In this document: positions 43,829 through 52,240 of the stretch, piece by piece | Layout of the letters: every line of letters begins with the position of its first letter | How positions within the stretch are numbered: position 1 is the first letter of the stretch | Assembly: GCA_965232405.1 (NCBI GenBank) | Contig: OZ246966.1 | Coordinates: 1,612,001-1,676,000, forward strand | Reading direction: 5' to 3' | DNA: 64,000 nt | DNA from: RCIO01 sp965232405 | GTDB taxonomy: Bacteria; Pseudomonadota; Alphaproteobacteria; Rhizobiales; Rhizobiaceae | Translations under genes and position numbers: made by a program | The notes under the pieces: model-generated | Seen by the model: only the letters and a program-made list of their open reading frames with translations | Databases searched by the model: none | What the model was told of the DNA's origin: nothing

Positions 43829-44770
43829 TCAACCCTTGACCGCGCCCGCGGCGATACCGCGAACGAACAGCTTGCCCGAAACGAAATAGATGGCGAGCGG
43901 CACGAGACCCGTAAGCAGGGTCGCGGCCATGTTTACATTGTATTCCTTCACACCCTGCACCGAGTTGACGATGTTGTTGAGCTGCACCGTCATCGGATAG
44001 GTGTCGGGTTTGGTGTAGACCACGCCAAACAGGAAGTCGTTCCAGATACCGGTGACCTGAATGATCATCGCGACGACGAAGATCGGCAGCGACATCGGCA
44101 GCATGATCTTGAAATAGATTCCCCAGAATCCGGCACCATCGACGCGGGCGGCCTTGAAGAGCTCTTCCGGCAGCGATGTGAAGTAGTTGCGGAACAACAG
44201 CGTCAGGATCGGCATGCCGAACACCGTGTGCACCAGCACAAGGCCCCACAGCGTACCGTAAAGACCCATCTCACGCAGGATGATGACCAGCGGGTAGAGC
44301 ATCACCTGGTAGGGGATGAACGCGCCAAATATCAGGATCGTGAAGAAAATATCGGCACCCTTGAAGCGCCAGTTGGCGAGCGCGTAGCCGTTCACCGATG
44401 CGATCAGGATAGACAGGAAAACCGACGGGATCAGAATCTGAACAGAGTTCCAGAACCCGCGCGAAAGACCTTCGCAGTTCAACCCCGTACATGCCTCGGC
44501 CCATGCCTTCACCCAAGGCTGGAAGGTTACCTCCACCGGCGGAGAGAAGATGTTGCCGAGCCTGATCTCGGGCATCCCCTTCAGTGATGTGACGATCATC
44601 ACATAGAGCGGCAACAGGTAGTAAAGGGACACAACGATGAGGGTGCCATAGAGGAATATGTTGCGCCGGGAAAAGTTGGGCCGCGGCCGCGGACCGCGCG
44701 GTCCGGCAAGATCCTCGGCGACCGCATCAGCGGCAACACCTGTCGCGTTGAGGGTACCGACGTTAGCCAC
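43829..44770 (-). CDS. Sugar ABC transporter permease (MalG type)
   Basis: 313 residues from a GTG at 44770 (VANVGTLNATGVAAD), because GGAGGG lies eight bases upstream; the TTG at 44785 contains that site. Six hydrophobic segments are seen, beginning IFLYGTLIVVSLYYLLPLYV, and the EAA loop is EELFKAARVDGAGFWGIYFK. It overlaps the end of the larger permease gene by 8 bp. The MalG-type half pairs with the extended MalF-type permease. Confidence 0.92.
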   Translation of the reverse strand: MANVGTLNATGVAADAVAEDLAGPRGPRPRPNFSRRNIFLYGTLIVVSLYYLLPLYVMIVTSLKGMPEIRLGNIFSPPVEVTFQPWVKAWAEACTGLNCEGLSRGFWNSVQILIPSVFLSILIASVNGYALANWRFKGADIFFTILIFGAFIPYQVMLYPLVIILREMGLYGTLWGLVLVHTVFGMPILTLLFRNYFTSLPEELFKAARVDGAGFWGIYFKIMLPMSLPIFVVAMIIQVTGIWNDFLFGVVYTKPDTYPMTVQLNNIVNSVQGVKEYNVNMAATLLTGLVPLAIYFVSGKLFVRGIAAGAVKG

Positions 44771-46142
44771 GCTTCTTCCCTCCAAATTCGAGATAAGCCC
44801 ATGGGATCAGGACAATCAGGACCGACAGCAGCATCATGGTCGATGCCGAGAAGCCCTGCGCCAGGTTCTGTCCGAGGAACATCTTGTCATAGACGTATTT
44901 GGCGGGAACCTCGGACGCGATGCCCGGACCGCCACTGGTCTGCGCCACCACCAGATCGTAGACGCGGACGATGCCGGAGGCGATCAGCACAAGGGTGGTA
45001 ATGAAGACCGGCCGCATCATCGGGATGACGATGAAAAGATAGGTCTTCCACATCGGAATGCCGTCGATCCGCGCCGCCTTCCAGATTTCCTCGTCAATGC
45101 CGCGCAGACCCGCCAGCATCAGGCACATGATCAGGCCGGTGCCTTGCCACAGGCCGGCGATCAGGATGCCGTAGATGACGATGTCCTGATTGTAGAGCGG
45201 GTCGAACGCGAAGCTTTCCCAGCCAAGCGATTGCACCACGCCCTGAATGCCGAAATCCGGGTTGAGCACCCACTGCCAGACAAGGCCGGTGACGATGAAC
45301 GAAAGCGCGAACGGGTAGAGAAAGATTGTCCGGAACGTGTTCTCGAAGCGAACCTTCTGGTCCAGCATCGCAGCCAGAAGAAAACCGATGACGATCGAAA
45401 AAACCAGCGAACACACGCCGTAGATCATCAGGTTCTCGATGGAGATCAGCCATCGATCCTCGCCCCACAGGCGCTCATACTGGGCAAGTCCCACCCAGCG
45501 CTCGCGCGGCAGCAGCTTGGAATCGGTGAACGAATAGACGATCGTCCAGATCGTTCCGCCGGTGAAGACGCCGAGAGCGACCAGCATCATTGGCACGGCG
45601 GCGATCTTTGCCGTCAGGTTGAGCGCCCAGACGCGCTCGAACACTCCCGGCCTGGCGACGAGGAGCCGCTCCGAACCGCTGGCGGCAAGCGCACCGGCGA
45701 CCAGCAGCGCGACCGCCGCCAGAAACAGGCCGTGACTGCCGGTGAAGTCGATCAGAACCCGGGCCGATCGGCCCATGAATTTCAATGCCGGCTGGATCTG
45801 CGGACCCAACAGGTAAAAGAACAGCAGCACCGCCGCCGCGATCGTCCATCCGATGACATGGTTGCGCAGGCGATTGCCGGAAAGCCGGAACCCGACCGGC
45901 AAATTCGAAATGACGACGAAAATGGCTACGGCGGAGAACGCAAGGAACAGCCAGGGCAGCCCCTCGGTGATCATCGTGCCCGCGGCACCCATGTCCTCGA
46001 ACCAGAGCGAAAGGCCAAGCAGCATGGCAAGGCGGGTAAGGACACCGGCGACAATTCCGCCAATGAGCCACCGCTCCCATTGCTGACGCTGCGCCGGTCG
46101 CGCACTGGCGCCGATCACTGCCGTCTCGACGGTATCCGCCAT
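44763..46142 (-). CDS. Sugar ABC transporter permease (MalF type) with extra N-terminal membrane domain
   Basis: 459 residues from the ATG at 46142, with GGGGAG nine bases upstream. Residues 170-459 form a normal six-helix MalF-type permease with EAA loop EEIWKAARIDGIPMWKTYLF. Before it, residues about 25-156 hold four further hydrophobic segments (25-48, 57-81, 95-115, 136-156), which ordinary permeases of about 300 residues lack. The extension may help dock the binding protein or stabilise the complex, but no function is visible. It lies downstream of the binding-protein gene after a strong hairpin. Confidence 0.9.
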   Translation of the reverse strand: MADTVETAVIGASARPAQRQQWERWLIGGIVAGVLTRLAMLLGLSLWFEDMGAAGTMITEGLPWLFLAFSAVAIFVVISNLPVGFRLSGNRLRNHVIGWTIAAAVLLFFYLLGPQIQPALKFMGRSARVLIDFTGSHGLFLAAVALLVAGALAASGSERLLVARPGVFERVWALNLTAKIAAVPMMLVALGVFTGGTIWTIVYSFTDSKLLPRERWVGLAQYERLWGEDRWLISIENLMIYGVCSLVFSIVIGFLLAAMLDQKVRFENTFRTIFLYPFALSFIVTGLVWQWVLNPDFGIQGVVQSLGWESFAFDPLYNQDIVIYGILIAGLWQGTGLIMCLMLAGLRGIDEEIWKAARIDGIPMWKTYLFIVIPMMRPVFITTLVLIASGIVRVYDLVVAQTSGGPGIASEVPAKYVYDKMFLGQNLAQGFSASTMMLLSVLIVLIPWAYLEFGGKKRG

Positions 46143-46236
46143 GATTGGAACTCCCCTTCGGGGAACCGCGCTGCCGCTATCCGCCGGCATTCGGCGAAAG
46201 GCTGGTCAGCTGAACCCGATCCCCGCTGCATAGCCA

Positions 46237-46266
46237 CCGCCGGCCCGGTCGAAACCGGGCCGGCGG
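46237..46266 (-). other. Intercistronic GC hairpin between binding-protein and permease genes
   Basis: A 13-bp perfect stem (46237-46249 with 46254-46266, CCGCCGGCCCGGT/ACCGGGCCGGCGG) and a 4-nt loop lie 16 bp after the binding-protein stop. There is no T run, so it more likely protects the upstream message than ends transcription. Confidence 0.6.
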
Positions 46267-46282
46267 CATCAGCATTGCTGGA

Positions 46283-47524
46283 TCAGTCGGCGCTCGCGAT
46301 GATTTCCGCGTAACGCTTCTGTGCTTCTTCTGCACTGATCTCGTCGCTCGACCAGAACTGGGTCATCAGATCTTCGATCTGACCCTGCGTGTCGGGCGAA
46401 AGAGTCTGGTTGCCGTCCGGCAGGATCGCGCCGGTCTCAAGGATGGCCAGACCCTTCTTCATGCAGTCGTTGGCAGCGGCCAGGTCGACGTCGCCACGCA
46501 CCGGCAGCGAGCCCTTCTTGAGGTTGAAGTTGACCTGAACTTCCTTCGACAGCATCAGCGAAGCGAGCTCAAGCTGAGCAGCTTCCTTCTCCGGATCGTC
46601 GAGCTTCGGGAAGTAGAACGCGTCACCACCCGTGGAGATGATCTCGTTCACACCGAGGCCGGGCAGGCAGCTATAGTCCTCGCCAGCGACCTGGCCAGCC
46701 ACCTGGAACTCGCCCTGAGCCCAGTCACCCATGATCTGTGCGCCGGCTTCGCCGGTGATGACCATGTTGGTTGCCTGGTTCCAGTCCTGAACGTTCGAGC
46801 CCTTGCGGAACTCGCGCGCATTGGCGGCAGCCTCGAACACCTTGGCGTATTCAGGTCCACCGGCAACTTCGGCATTCTTGTCGATATTGACGGCCTTCCA
46901 GGCGTCGATACCGGCAATCGCGATGGCGATAACGCCGAACGCGCCCGATGCCTGCCAAGGCTGGTTGCCCATGGCGAGCGGCACCTTGCCGGCTTCACGC
47001 AGCTTCGGAGCAGCAGCAACGAATTCGTCCCAGTTGGTCGGGACTGCAACGCCTACATCTTCGAACGCCTTGTGGCTCAGCCAGATCCACTGCCAGGAGT
47101 GGATGTTGACCGGCACGCAGTAGATGCGGCCGTCGAGCGTGCAGCTGTCGAGCAGCGAGGACGGATGGACAATGTCCTTCCAGCCTTCCTTCTCGGCCAG
47201 ATCGGTAAGGTCGAGCATGAGGCCGGCTTCAACCAGTTCCTCGGCCTGGCGGCCGTGGTTGAACTGCGTGGCGCCCATCGGATCGCCACCGGTGATGCGG
47301 GAAATCATGATCGGCCGCGCGACACCGCCCGACCCGGCGATTGCACCGTCGACCCAGTTGTGGTCGGTCTTTTCGTTGAATGCCTTGGCGAATTCGGCAA
47401 CGGCTGCTGCCTCGCCGCCGGACGTCCACCAGTGTGTGACCTCAAGGTCGACAGCGCTGGCAGGGCCGGTGAAGTGAAGGGCGACCGAGGCAGCAAAGGC
47501 CGCAGTCAATGTACGATATTTCAT
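46283..47524 (-). CDS. Sugar ABC transporter periplasmic binding protein
   Basis: 413 residues from the ATG at 47524, six bases after GGAGG. The signal peptide (about 1-24, TAAFAASVALHFTGPASA) is followed by the family-1 extracellular binding fold (DLEVTHWWTSGGEAAAVAEF at the start). It would capture a sugar or oligosaccharide for the two permeases. It is the first gene of the transporter operon, with a LacI-type operator 18 bp before the start. Length and features match AglE/MalE-type proteins; the ligand is unknown. Confidence 0.92.
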   Translation of the reverse strand: MKYRTLTAAFAASVALHFTGPASAVDLEVTHWWTSGGEAAAVAEFAKAFNEKTDHNWVDGAIAGSGGVARPIMISRITGGDPMGATQFNHGRQAEELVEAGLMLDLTDLAEKEGWKDIVHPSSLLDSCTLDGRIYCVPVNIHSWQWIWLSHKAFEDVGVAVPTNWDEFVAAAPKLREAGKVPLAMGNQPWQASGAFGVIAIAIAGIDAWKAVNIDKNAEVAGGPEYAKVFEAAANAREFRKGSNVQDWNQATNMVITGEAGAQIMGDWAQGEFQVAGQVAGEDYSCLPGLGVNEIISTGGDAFYFPKLDDPEKEAAQLELASLMLSKEVQVNFNLKKGSLPVRGDVDLAAANDCMKKGLAILETGAILPDGNQTLSPDTQGQIEDLMTQFWSSDEISAEEAQKRYAEIIASAD

Positions 47525-47935
47525 CACAGTCCTCCCTGAATCTGTAACGTTACAGTTCTGAAGTTATGCGAATGGTCACAGGCGCGCAACAGGTTCCAGG
47601 CGATTCAGCGCGATTTTTTTCGTAGCTCGAAATTAACGGTTAATGCGCAAGGCAGAGCAGTCCGGGACCTGCACACGATGGTGCAATGCAACAAATCCGG
47701 GCCATCTCGCCCACTAACGTCCTGTTTTCCGGTCTTGTTGCATTGCATGATCGTCGGCGGCGCGAATAGCGAATCTGCCGTGCGACACTACAAGATTCCG
47801 CACAGCTAACCATGCGTCGTCTTCGGCGCTGCAGCATAACTGTAACGTTGCAGTAAGCTTGTTTTTGGTTACGCATGGAGTCAATAACGGCCTGACGAGG
47901 CCGAATTTCGCGGCCTTGAACCGAATGGCGGGGCG
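47525..47935. promoter_or_regulatory. Divergent control region with two LacI-type operators
   Basis: This 411-bp gap between the binding-protein gene and lacI has no gene. CTGTAACGTTACAG at 47542-47555 is a perfect palindrome 18 bp before the binding-protein start. CTGTAACGTTGCAG at 47840-47853 has one mismatch and lies 83 bp before lacI. Their centres are 298 bp apart, so looping repression or separate control of both genes is possible. The central CG is typical of LacI/GalR operators. Confidence 0.8.
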
Positions 47936-49039
47936 ATGACAAGCAAGGGCAAGACCAGCGTTGCAAACGGCCCGCGTTCGGCTGATGGCCGGCCGACGCT
48001 GAAGACCATTGCGTTTATGACCGGACTTGGCGTGACCACGGTTTCGCGCGCCCTGAAGGATGCGCCCGACATTTCGACCGACACGAAACGCCGGGTGCAG
48101 CTGGTGGCCCGCCAGGTCGGCTACCGGCCAAATCGCGCAGGCGTCCGCCTCAGGACGGGCAAGACCAACGTCATCTCGCTGTTGCTCAATACCGACGAGC
48201 AGCTGATGGGCTTCATATCCGACATTATCTACGGCCTCTCGCGGGAACTGGCCGGCACGCCATACCACATCATCCTGACGCCCTATTCGGGCCGCGACGA
48301 CCCGATGGACGCGGTCCGGTATGTGGTCGAAACGCATTCCGCAGACGGCATCATCATCTCGCGCACCGAACCGCAGGATGCGCGGGTGAAGTTCATGACC
48401 GAACACGGCTTTCCGTTTGCCACGCATGGCCGCACCAATATGGGGATCGAGCATCCCTGGCACGATTTCGACAATCATGTCTTTGCGCAGAAGGCCGTGC
48501 GCTGCCTGGCCAAGCACGGCCGCAAGCGGCTGGCATTGCTGGCGCCGGAGCCGAAGCTTTCCTACTACCAGCACATGACCGAAGGCTTCACCCAAAGCAT
48601 TGCCGAAGGCGGTCTGGCTGAAATCCCGTTCAGGCACGCATGGGTGGACCAGCCGATCGACGCCATCCGTGACGCCACCGCCGAGCTTCTGCGCCGGCCC
48701 GACCGGCCGGACGGTATCGTATGCGGCAGCGGTGCGTCGTCCATCGCGGTGGTCAACGCGCTGGAATCGTGCGGAATGTCGCTTGGCGACGAAATCGACG
48801 TGGTCACCAAGCAGTCTTCCGAACTGGTCAGGATGTTCCGGCCCAACCTGTTTGTCGTCGACGAGGATTTCCGGCTTGCCGGCCGCGAGCTGGCGCATGC
48901 GCTGATGGGCAGCATTGCCGGGAAATCACCAAAAGAACTGCAGAGCCTGAGCGTTCCCGACATCGTGCGCGAGCCTGAAGCTCTGCCGACAACGGGCCCG
49001 CGATCCGCCGAGCGCGATCTGGTGACGGCGCAGAGCTAG
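47936..49039 (+). CDS. LacI-family transcriptional regulator of the sugar locus
   Basis: 367 residues. The helix-turn-helix is at about 20-45 (PTLKTIAFMTGLGVTTVSRA), with hinge YRPNRAGVRLRTGKT following. The sugar-binding domain (about 70-330) is the periplasmic-binding-protein fold. It is divergent from the ABC operon and the two matching operators lie between them, so it is very probably the repressor of transport and of its own gene. The stop codon overlaps gnd on the other strand by 4 bp. The inducer is unknown. Confidence 0.92.
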   Translation: MTSKGKTSVANGPRSADGRPTLKTIAFMTGLGVTTVSRALKDAPDISTDTKRRVQLVARQVGYRPNRAGVRLRTGKTNVISLLLNTDEQLMGFISDIIYGLSRELAGTPYHIILTPYSGRDDPMDAVRYVVETHSADGIIISRTEPQDARVKFMTEHGFPFATHGRTNMGIEHPWHDFDNHVFAQKAVRCLAKHGRKRLALLAPEPKLSYYQHMTEGFTQSIAEGGLAEIPFRHAWVDQPIDAIRDATAELLRRPDRPDGIVCGSGASSIAVVNALESCGMSLGDEIDVVTKQSSELVRMFRPNLFVVDEDFRLAGRELAHALMGSIAGKSPKELQSLSVPDIVREPEALPTTGPRSAERDLVTAQS

Positions 49040-50463
49040 CTCGAAGCCGTCGCCGCCCAAGGGCCGTGCTTCTGGCCCCTGCTGCCGATCTTCTCGAAAC
49101 CGTGCGCGCCGAAGAAGTCACGCTGCGCCTGAATGAGATTGGCCGTGCCACGCGCCTGTCGGTAGCCATCGAAATAGGCGAGCGCGGATGACAATGCCGG
49201 CGTCGGAAGACCCTGAAGTGCTGCCCGGCCGACCGATATCCGCAGCGCCGGATGGGCGGCCGACATCATGTCAACGAATGCCGGAGCAACCATCAGATTG
49301 GCAGTATTCGGCTTTTCCTCGAACGCCTTGGCAATGGAGTCGAGGAATTGCGAACGGATGATGCAGCCGGCACGCCAGATGCGGGCGACTGTCGCCATCG
49401 GCAGGTTCCAGTCATATTCCGCCGACGCCGCCTGCATGACGGCGAAACCTTGCGCATAGGCGGCGATCTTGCCGGCAAGCAATGCGCTTTCCAGTTCCGC
49501 CACCAGATCGGTAACGGTCGATGATGAGGAAGGTCGCTCCGCTGGAGGATAGCGTCGGGCCGCAGTCTGGCGTTCCTTCTTGAGGGATGAAAGCCCGCGT
49601 GCGGCGACCGCCGCCTCAATGCCGGTCGCCGGCACGCCGAGCATGGCGGCCTCGATGACCGACCAGCGGCCGGTGCCCTTCTGGCCCGCCTTGTCCTGAA
49701 TGAGGTCGACAACGGGCATGCCGCTGTCGGGATCGGAGGCCGCAAGCACCTTCGCGGTGATTTCGATAAGATAGGAGTTGAGCCGACCCTCGTTCCAGCG
49801 CTCGAAGATCGTACCGATTTCGGCGGCGCCAAGGCCCGGCCCGTCGCGCAGGATTCCGTACACTTCGGCGATCATCTGCATGTCGGCATATTCGATGCCG
49901 TTGTGGATCGTCTTGACGAAATGTCCGGCACCGCCGGTTCCGAGCCACGCCGCGCATGGTTCGTCTTCATATTTCGCGGCAATGTCGGTGACGATCGGCT
50001 CGATACGCTTCCACGCGTCCTGTTCGGCACCGACCATGATGGAGGGGCCGTGGCGTGCACCTTCCTCGCCACCCGAAACACCCATGCCGACAAAGGCGAT
50101 GCCGGAACCGGCGAATTCCTTTGTGCGTCTTTCGGTGTCGTGGAAATTGGCGTTGCCGGCGTCAATCAGGATGTCGTCCTTGCCGGCAAGCGGCCGCAGC
50201 ACCGCGATCTGTTCGTCGACGGCGTCGCCGGCCGGAACCATCATGATGACCGGACGCGGCGGGCGGATGGCCGCCATCAGATCTTCGATCGTGTCGCAGG
50301 CGACGATGTTCTCGGAAAGCTGACCGGCATCGTTGACGAAGGTTTTCGTTCGGGAGCCGGTTCGGTTCCAGACCGCAATGCGGTGGCCCTTTTCGGCGAT
50401 GTTCAGCGCCAGGTTGGAACCCATGGTTCCAAGGCCGATCAGGCCGATTTCCGCGTCACTCAT
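49036..50463 (-). CDS. gnd: NADP-dependent 6-phosphogluconate dehydrogenase
   Basis: 475 residues from the ATG at 50463 (MSDAEIGLIGLGTMG), four bases after AGGGGG; the frame is open upstream to 50571. The N-terminal NADP-binding GLGTMGSNLALN motif, the catalytic HFVKTIHNGIEY (Lys and His), and DKAGQKGTGRW are present, with the long helical C-terminal domain. It converts 6-phosphogluconate to ribulose 5-phosphate, CO2 and NADPH in the oxidative pentose phosphate pathway. It converges on lacI by a 4-bp overlap and is monocistronic here. Confidence 0.94.
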   Translation of the reverse strand: MSDAEIGLIGLGTMGSNLALNIAEKGHRIAVWNRTGSRTKTFVNDAGQLSENIVACDTIEDLMAAIRPPRPVIMMVPAGDAVDEQIAVLRPLAGKDDILIDAGNANFHDTERRTKEFAGSGIAFVGMGVSGGEEGARHGPSIMVGAEQDAWKRIEPIVTDIAAKYEDEPCAAWLGTGGAGHFVKTIHNGIEYADMQMIAEVYGILRDGPGLGAAEIGTIFERWNEGRLNSYLIEITAKVLAASDPDSGMPVVDLIQDKAGQKGTGRWSVIEAAMLGVPATGIEAAVAARGLSSLKKERQTAARRYPPAERPSSSSTVTDLVAELESALLAGKIAAYAQGFAVMQAASAEYDWNLPMATVARIWRAGCIIRSQFLDSIAKAFEEKPNTANLMVAPAFVDMMSAAHPALRISVGRAALQGLPTPALSSALAYFDGYRQARGTANLIQAQRDFFGAHGFEKIGSRGQKHGPWAATASS

Positions 50464-50642
50464 GATGCCCCCTGCCTGAAAAGAATGTCCGGCCCGCCCG
50501 CCGGATGATGGACGAGGGCCGCAAGACGCGTCAAGCGTGGCGCCCGCGCAGCGCTTGACCGTGCCATCCACGGCTTGCTAGCTGCACCGGCCATCCAGCG
50601 CCGTGCGCCATCCCACCGCATCAATCCAATACGGAAATCCGC

Positions 50643-51632
50643 GTGAAGAAATTGCTTCTGTCCATCATCGCAGTGCCGGTCGTTGCCGCGCTGGTCCTCG
50701 CCATTCTCGTGATGTGGCCGCTGGCGGAAAAGCCCGCGCCGTTTGGTTCGATTACCGATCCGTTCGCCAATGTCGACTACAGCACGCTGCCCGGCATTCG
50801 CTTCGCCGACGCGCGGGACGGGGTGGGTATTGCCTATCGCCGTTACGATGCAGAAGAGCCCAGAGCGGCGGCCCTGCTGCTGCATGGCTCATCTGCAGAC
50901 AGCCAGAGCATGCACCCGCTGGCGATGGCGCTGGCCAGAAGCGGCGTCACGGCGTTCGCTATCGACGCGCGTGGTCATGGCGCCACCGGGCTGCGCGGCG
51001 ACGTTTCTCATGTCGGGCAACCGGCGGAAGACATCGAGGACTTTGTCAACTTCATGCGCGCGGACGATCCGCGGTTGCCGATCAGCCTGATAGGCTTTTC
51101 ATCCGGCGGCGGACTGGCGTTGAACGCGGCGGGGCAGGGCCATGCGCCCGGGATCGCCAAACTGATCCTCGTGTCGCCCATGCTGGGCGTTCGCGCGACA
51201 CCCTCGACGGCCGACAACCCCAATGCATCGGAGCGCCAATGGGCGTATCCCGATATTCCCCGCATCGTCGGGCTTTCGATCCTCAACGGGTTCGGCGTTC
51301 ACAATTTCGACCACCTGCCCGTCATCGTTTTTGCCGCTGGCGACAGCCCAAACCTCACGCCGGTCTATTCGCACCGGCTGCTGTTCAGCATGAACCCGCA
51401 GGATGCTGATGCGCTGTTCAAGACAGTCGAGGCTCCAGTCACGCTGCTGGCCGGTGACAAGGACGAAGTGTTCGCCTCGCACACCTATGAGGAGACTGTT
51501 CACGCCGTGCGACCCGAAGCCGAGGTGGACCTTCTGCCGGGGATCAACCATGTCGGGATGACGCTTGAGCCGGCAGCGCTCGAGGCGATTGCCGCCGCCA
51601 TACCGCGAAACGAAGAACTGGCGCTGCGCTAA
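50643..51632 (+). CDS. Membrane-anchored alpha/beta hydrolase
   Basis: 329 residues from a GTG at 50643. A single N-terminal hydrophobic segment (about 3-27, KLLLSIIAVPVVAALVLAIL) should anchor it, with the domain outside the cytoplasm. The alpha/beta fold has oxyanion region LLLHGSSADSQSM, nucleophile elbow LIGFSSGGGLAL (GxSxG), Asp in AGDKDEVF and His in INHVGMT. Monoacylglycerol-lipase-like proteins have this pattern, but the substrate is unknown. Its stop overlaps the Fur-family gene on the opposite strand by 4 bp. Confidence 0.82.
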   Translation: MKKLLLSIIAVPVVAALVLAILVMWPLAEKPAPFGSITDPFANVDYSTLPGIRFADARDGVGIAYRRYDAEEPRAAALLLHGSSADSQSMHPLAMALARSGVTAFAIDARGHGATGLRGDVSHVGQPAEDIEDFVNFMRADDPRLPISLIGFSSGGGLALNAAGQGHAPGIAKLILVSPMLGVRATPSTADNPNASERQWAYPDIPRIVGLSILNGFGVHNFDHLPVIVFAAGDSPNLTPVYSHRLLFSMNPQDADALFKTVEAPVTLLAGDKDEVFASHTYEETVHAVRPEAEVDLLPGINHVGMTLEPAALEAIAAAIPRNEELALR

Positions 51633-52069
51633 ACCTTGCCGCTGCGCTTCTTCTTGCGCCGGCCGTAGAGTTCCAACCGGTGATGGACGATTTCGTAGCC
51701 CAGCTCGCGGGCAATCTCGTCCTGAAGCGCCTCAATGCGATCTGAGTGAAACTCGATCACATCGCCGGTATCGAGGTCGATCAGGTGATCATGGTGCTCG
51801 CCCGACGCCTGTTCGAAACGCGCCGGACCGCCCTCGAATGCATGGCGGTGGATTGCGCCCATGCCCTCCAGAAGCTTCATCGTGCGATAGACGGTCGATA
51901 GCGAAATCGACTTGTCGACCGCGCTGGCACGCTGGAAGATCTCCAGCGCGTCAGGGTGATCGTCGCAGCCGTCGAGAATATCGAGAATGATGCGGCGGGG
52001 CCGCGTGATGCGAATGCCCGCGCGGCGCATTTCGCGCTCGTAATCCGGCTTTGGCTGCTGCGTTGGCAT
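51629..52069 (-). CDS. mur: Fur-family manganese uptake regulator (Mur-like)
   Basis: 146 residues from the ATG at 52069 (MPTQQPKPDYEREMRRAGI). The frame continues far upstream over sitA, but that part is not coding. The DNA-binding winged helix is at about 15-85 (RITRPRRIILDILDG, ISLSTVYRTMKLLEGM), and the C-terminal domain has the HHDHLIDLDTGDVIEF metal site. It is divergent from sitABCD, with a palindrome at the sitA promoter. In rhizobia the Fur homologue Mur represses sit genes when Mn is plentiful, and this arrangement fits. A Zur or Irr identity is less likely given the neighbour. Confidence 0.85.
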   Translation of the reverse strand: MPTQQPKPDYEREMRRAGIRITRPRRIILDILDGCDDHPDALEIFQRASAVDKSISLSTVYRTMKLLEGMGAIHRHAFEGGPARFEQASGEHHDHLIDLDTGDVIEFHSDRIEALQDEIARELGYEIVHHRLELYGRRKKKRSGKV

Positions 52070-52144
52070 GGTCGGACTATGGTCCAGTTGACACCCAGTT
52101 GCAAAAACAATCGCGGCTGCAAGAGGCGTTTCCAGTATCCTTTT

Positions 52145-52194
52145 TGCAAACGATTTGCAATTGCATTGACTTTCTTTTGGAACCGTTCTAATTT
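52145..52194 (+). promoter_or_regulatory. sitA promoter with Mur-type palindrome
   Basis: TGCAAACGATTTGCA (52145-52159) has perfect 6-bp arms TGCAAA/TTTGCA. Seven bases on, TTGACT (52166-52171) and TAATTT (52189-52194) are spaced by 17 bp and form a strong sigma70-type promoter. The palindrome overlaps the upstream edge of the -35 box, as expected for a Mur-type repressor site. The second segment GCAATTGC at 52157-52164 extends the site. Confidence 0.7.
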
Positions 52195-52240
52195 GAGGAC
52201 CGTAGCCGTATTTGTCCGCCAGTTCGCAAAGGTTCCACCC

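Noticed and set aside
44658..46313. 551-codon plus-strand frame opposite the permease genes
   Set aside because: It is antisense to two membrane proteins with EAA loops; the product is Gln/Arg/Asp-rich low-complexity sequence.
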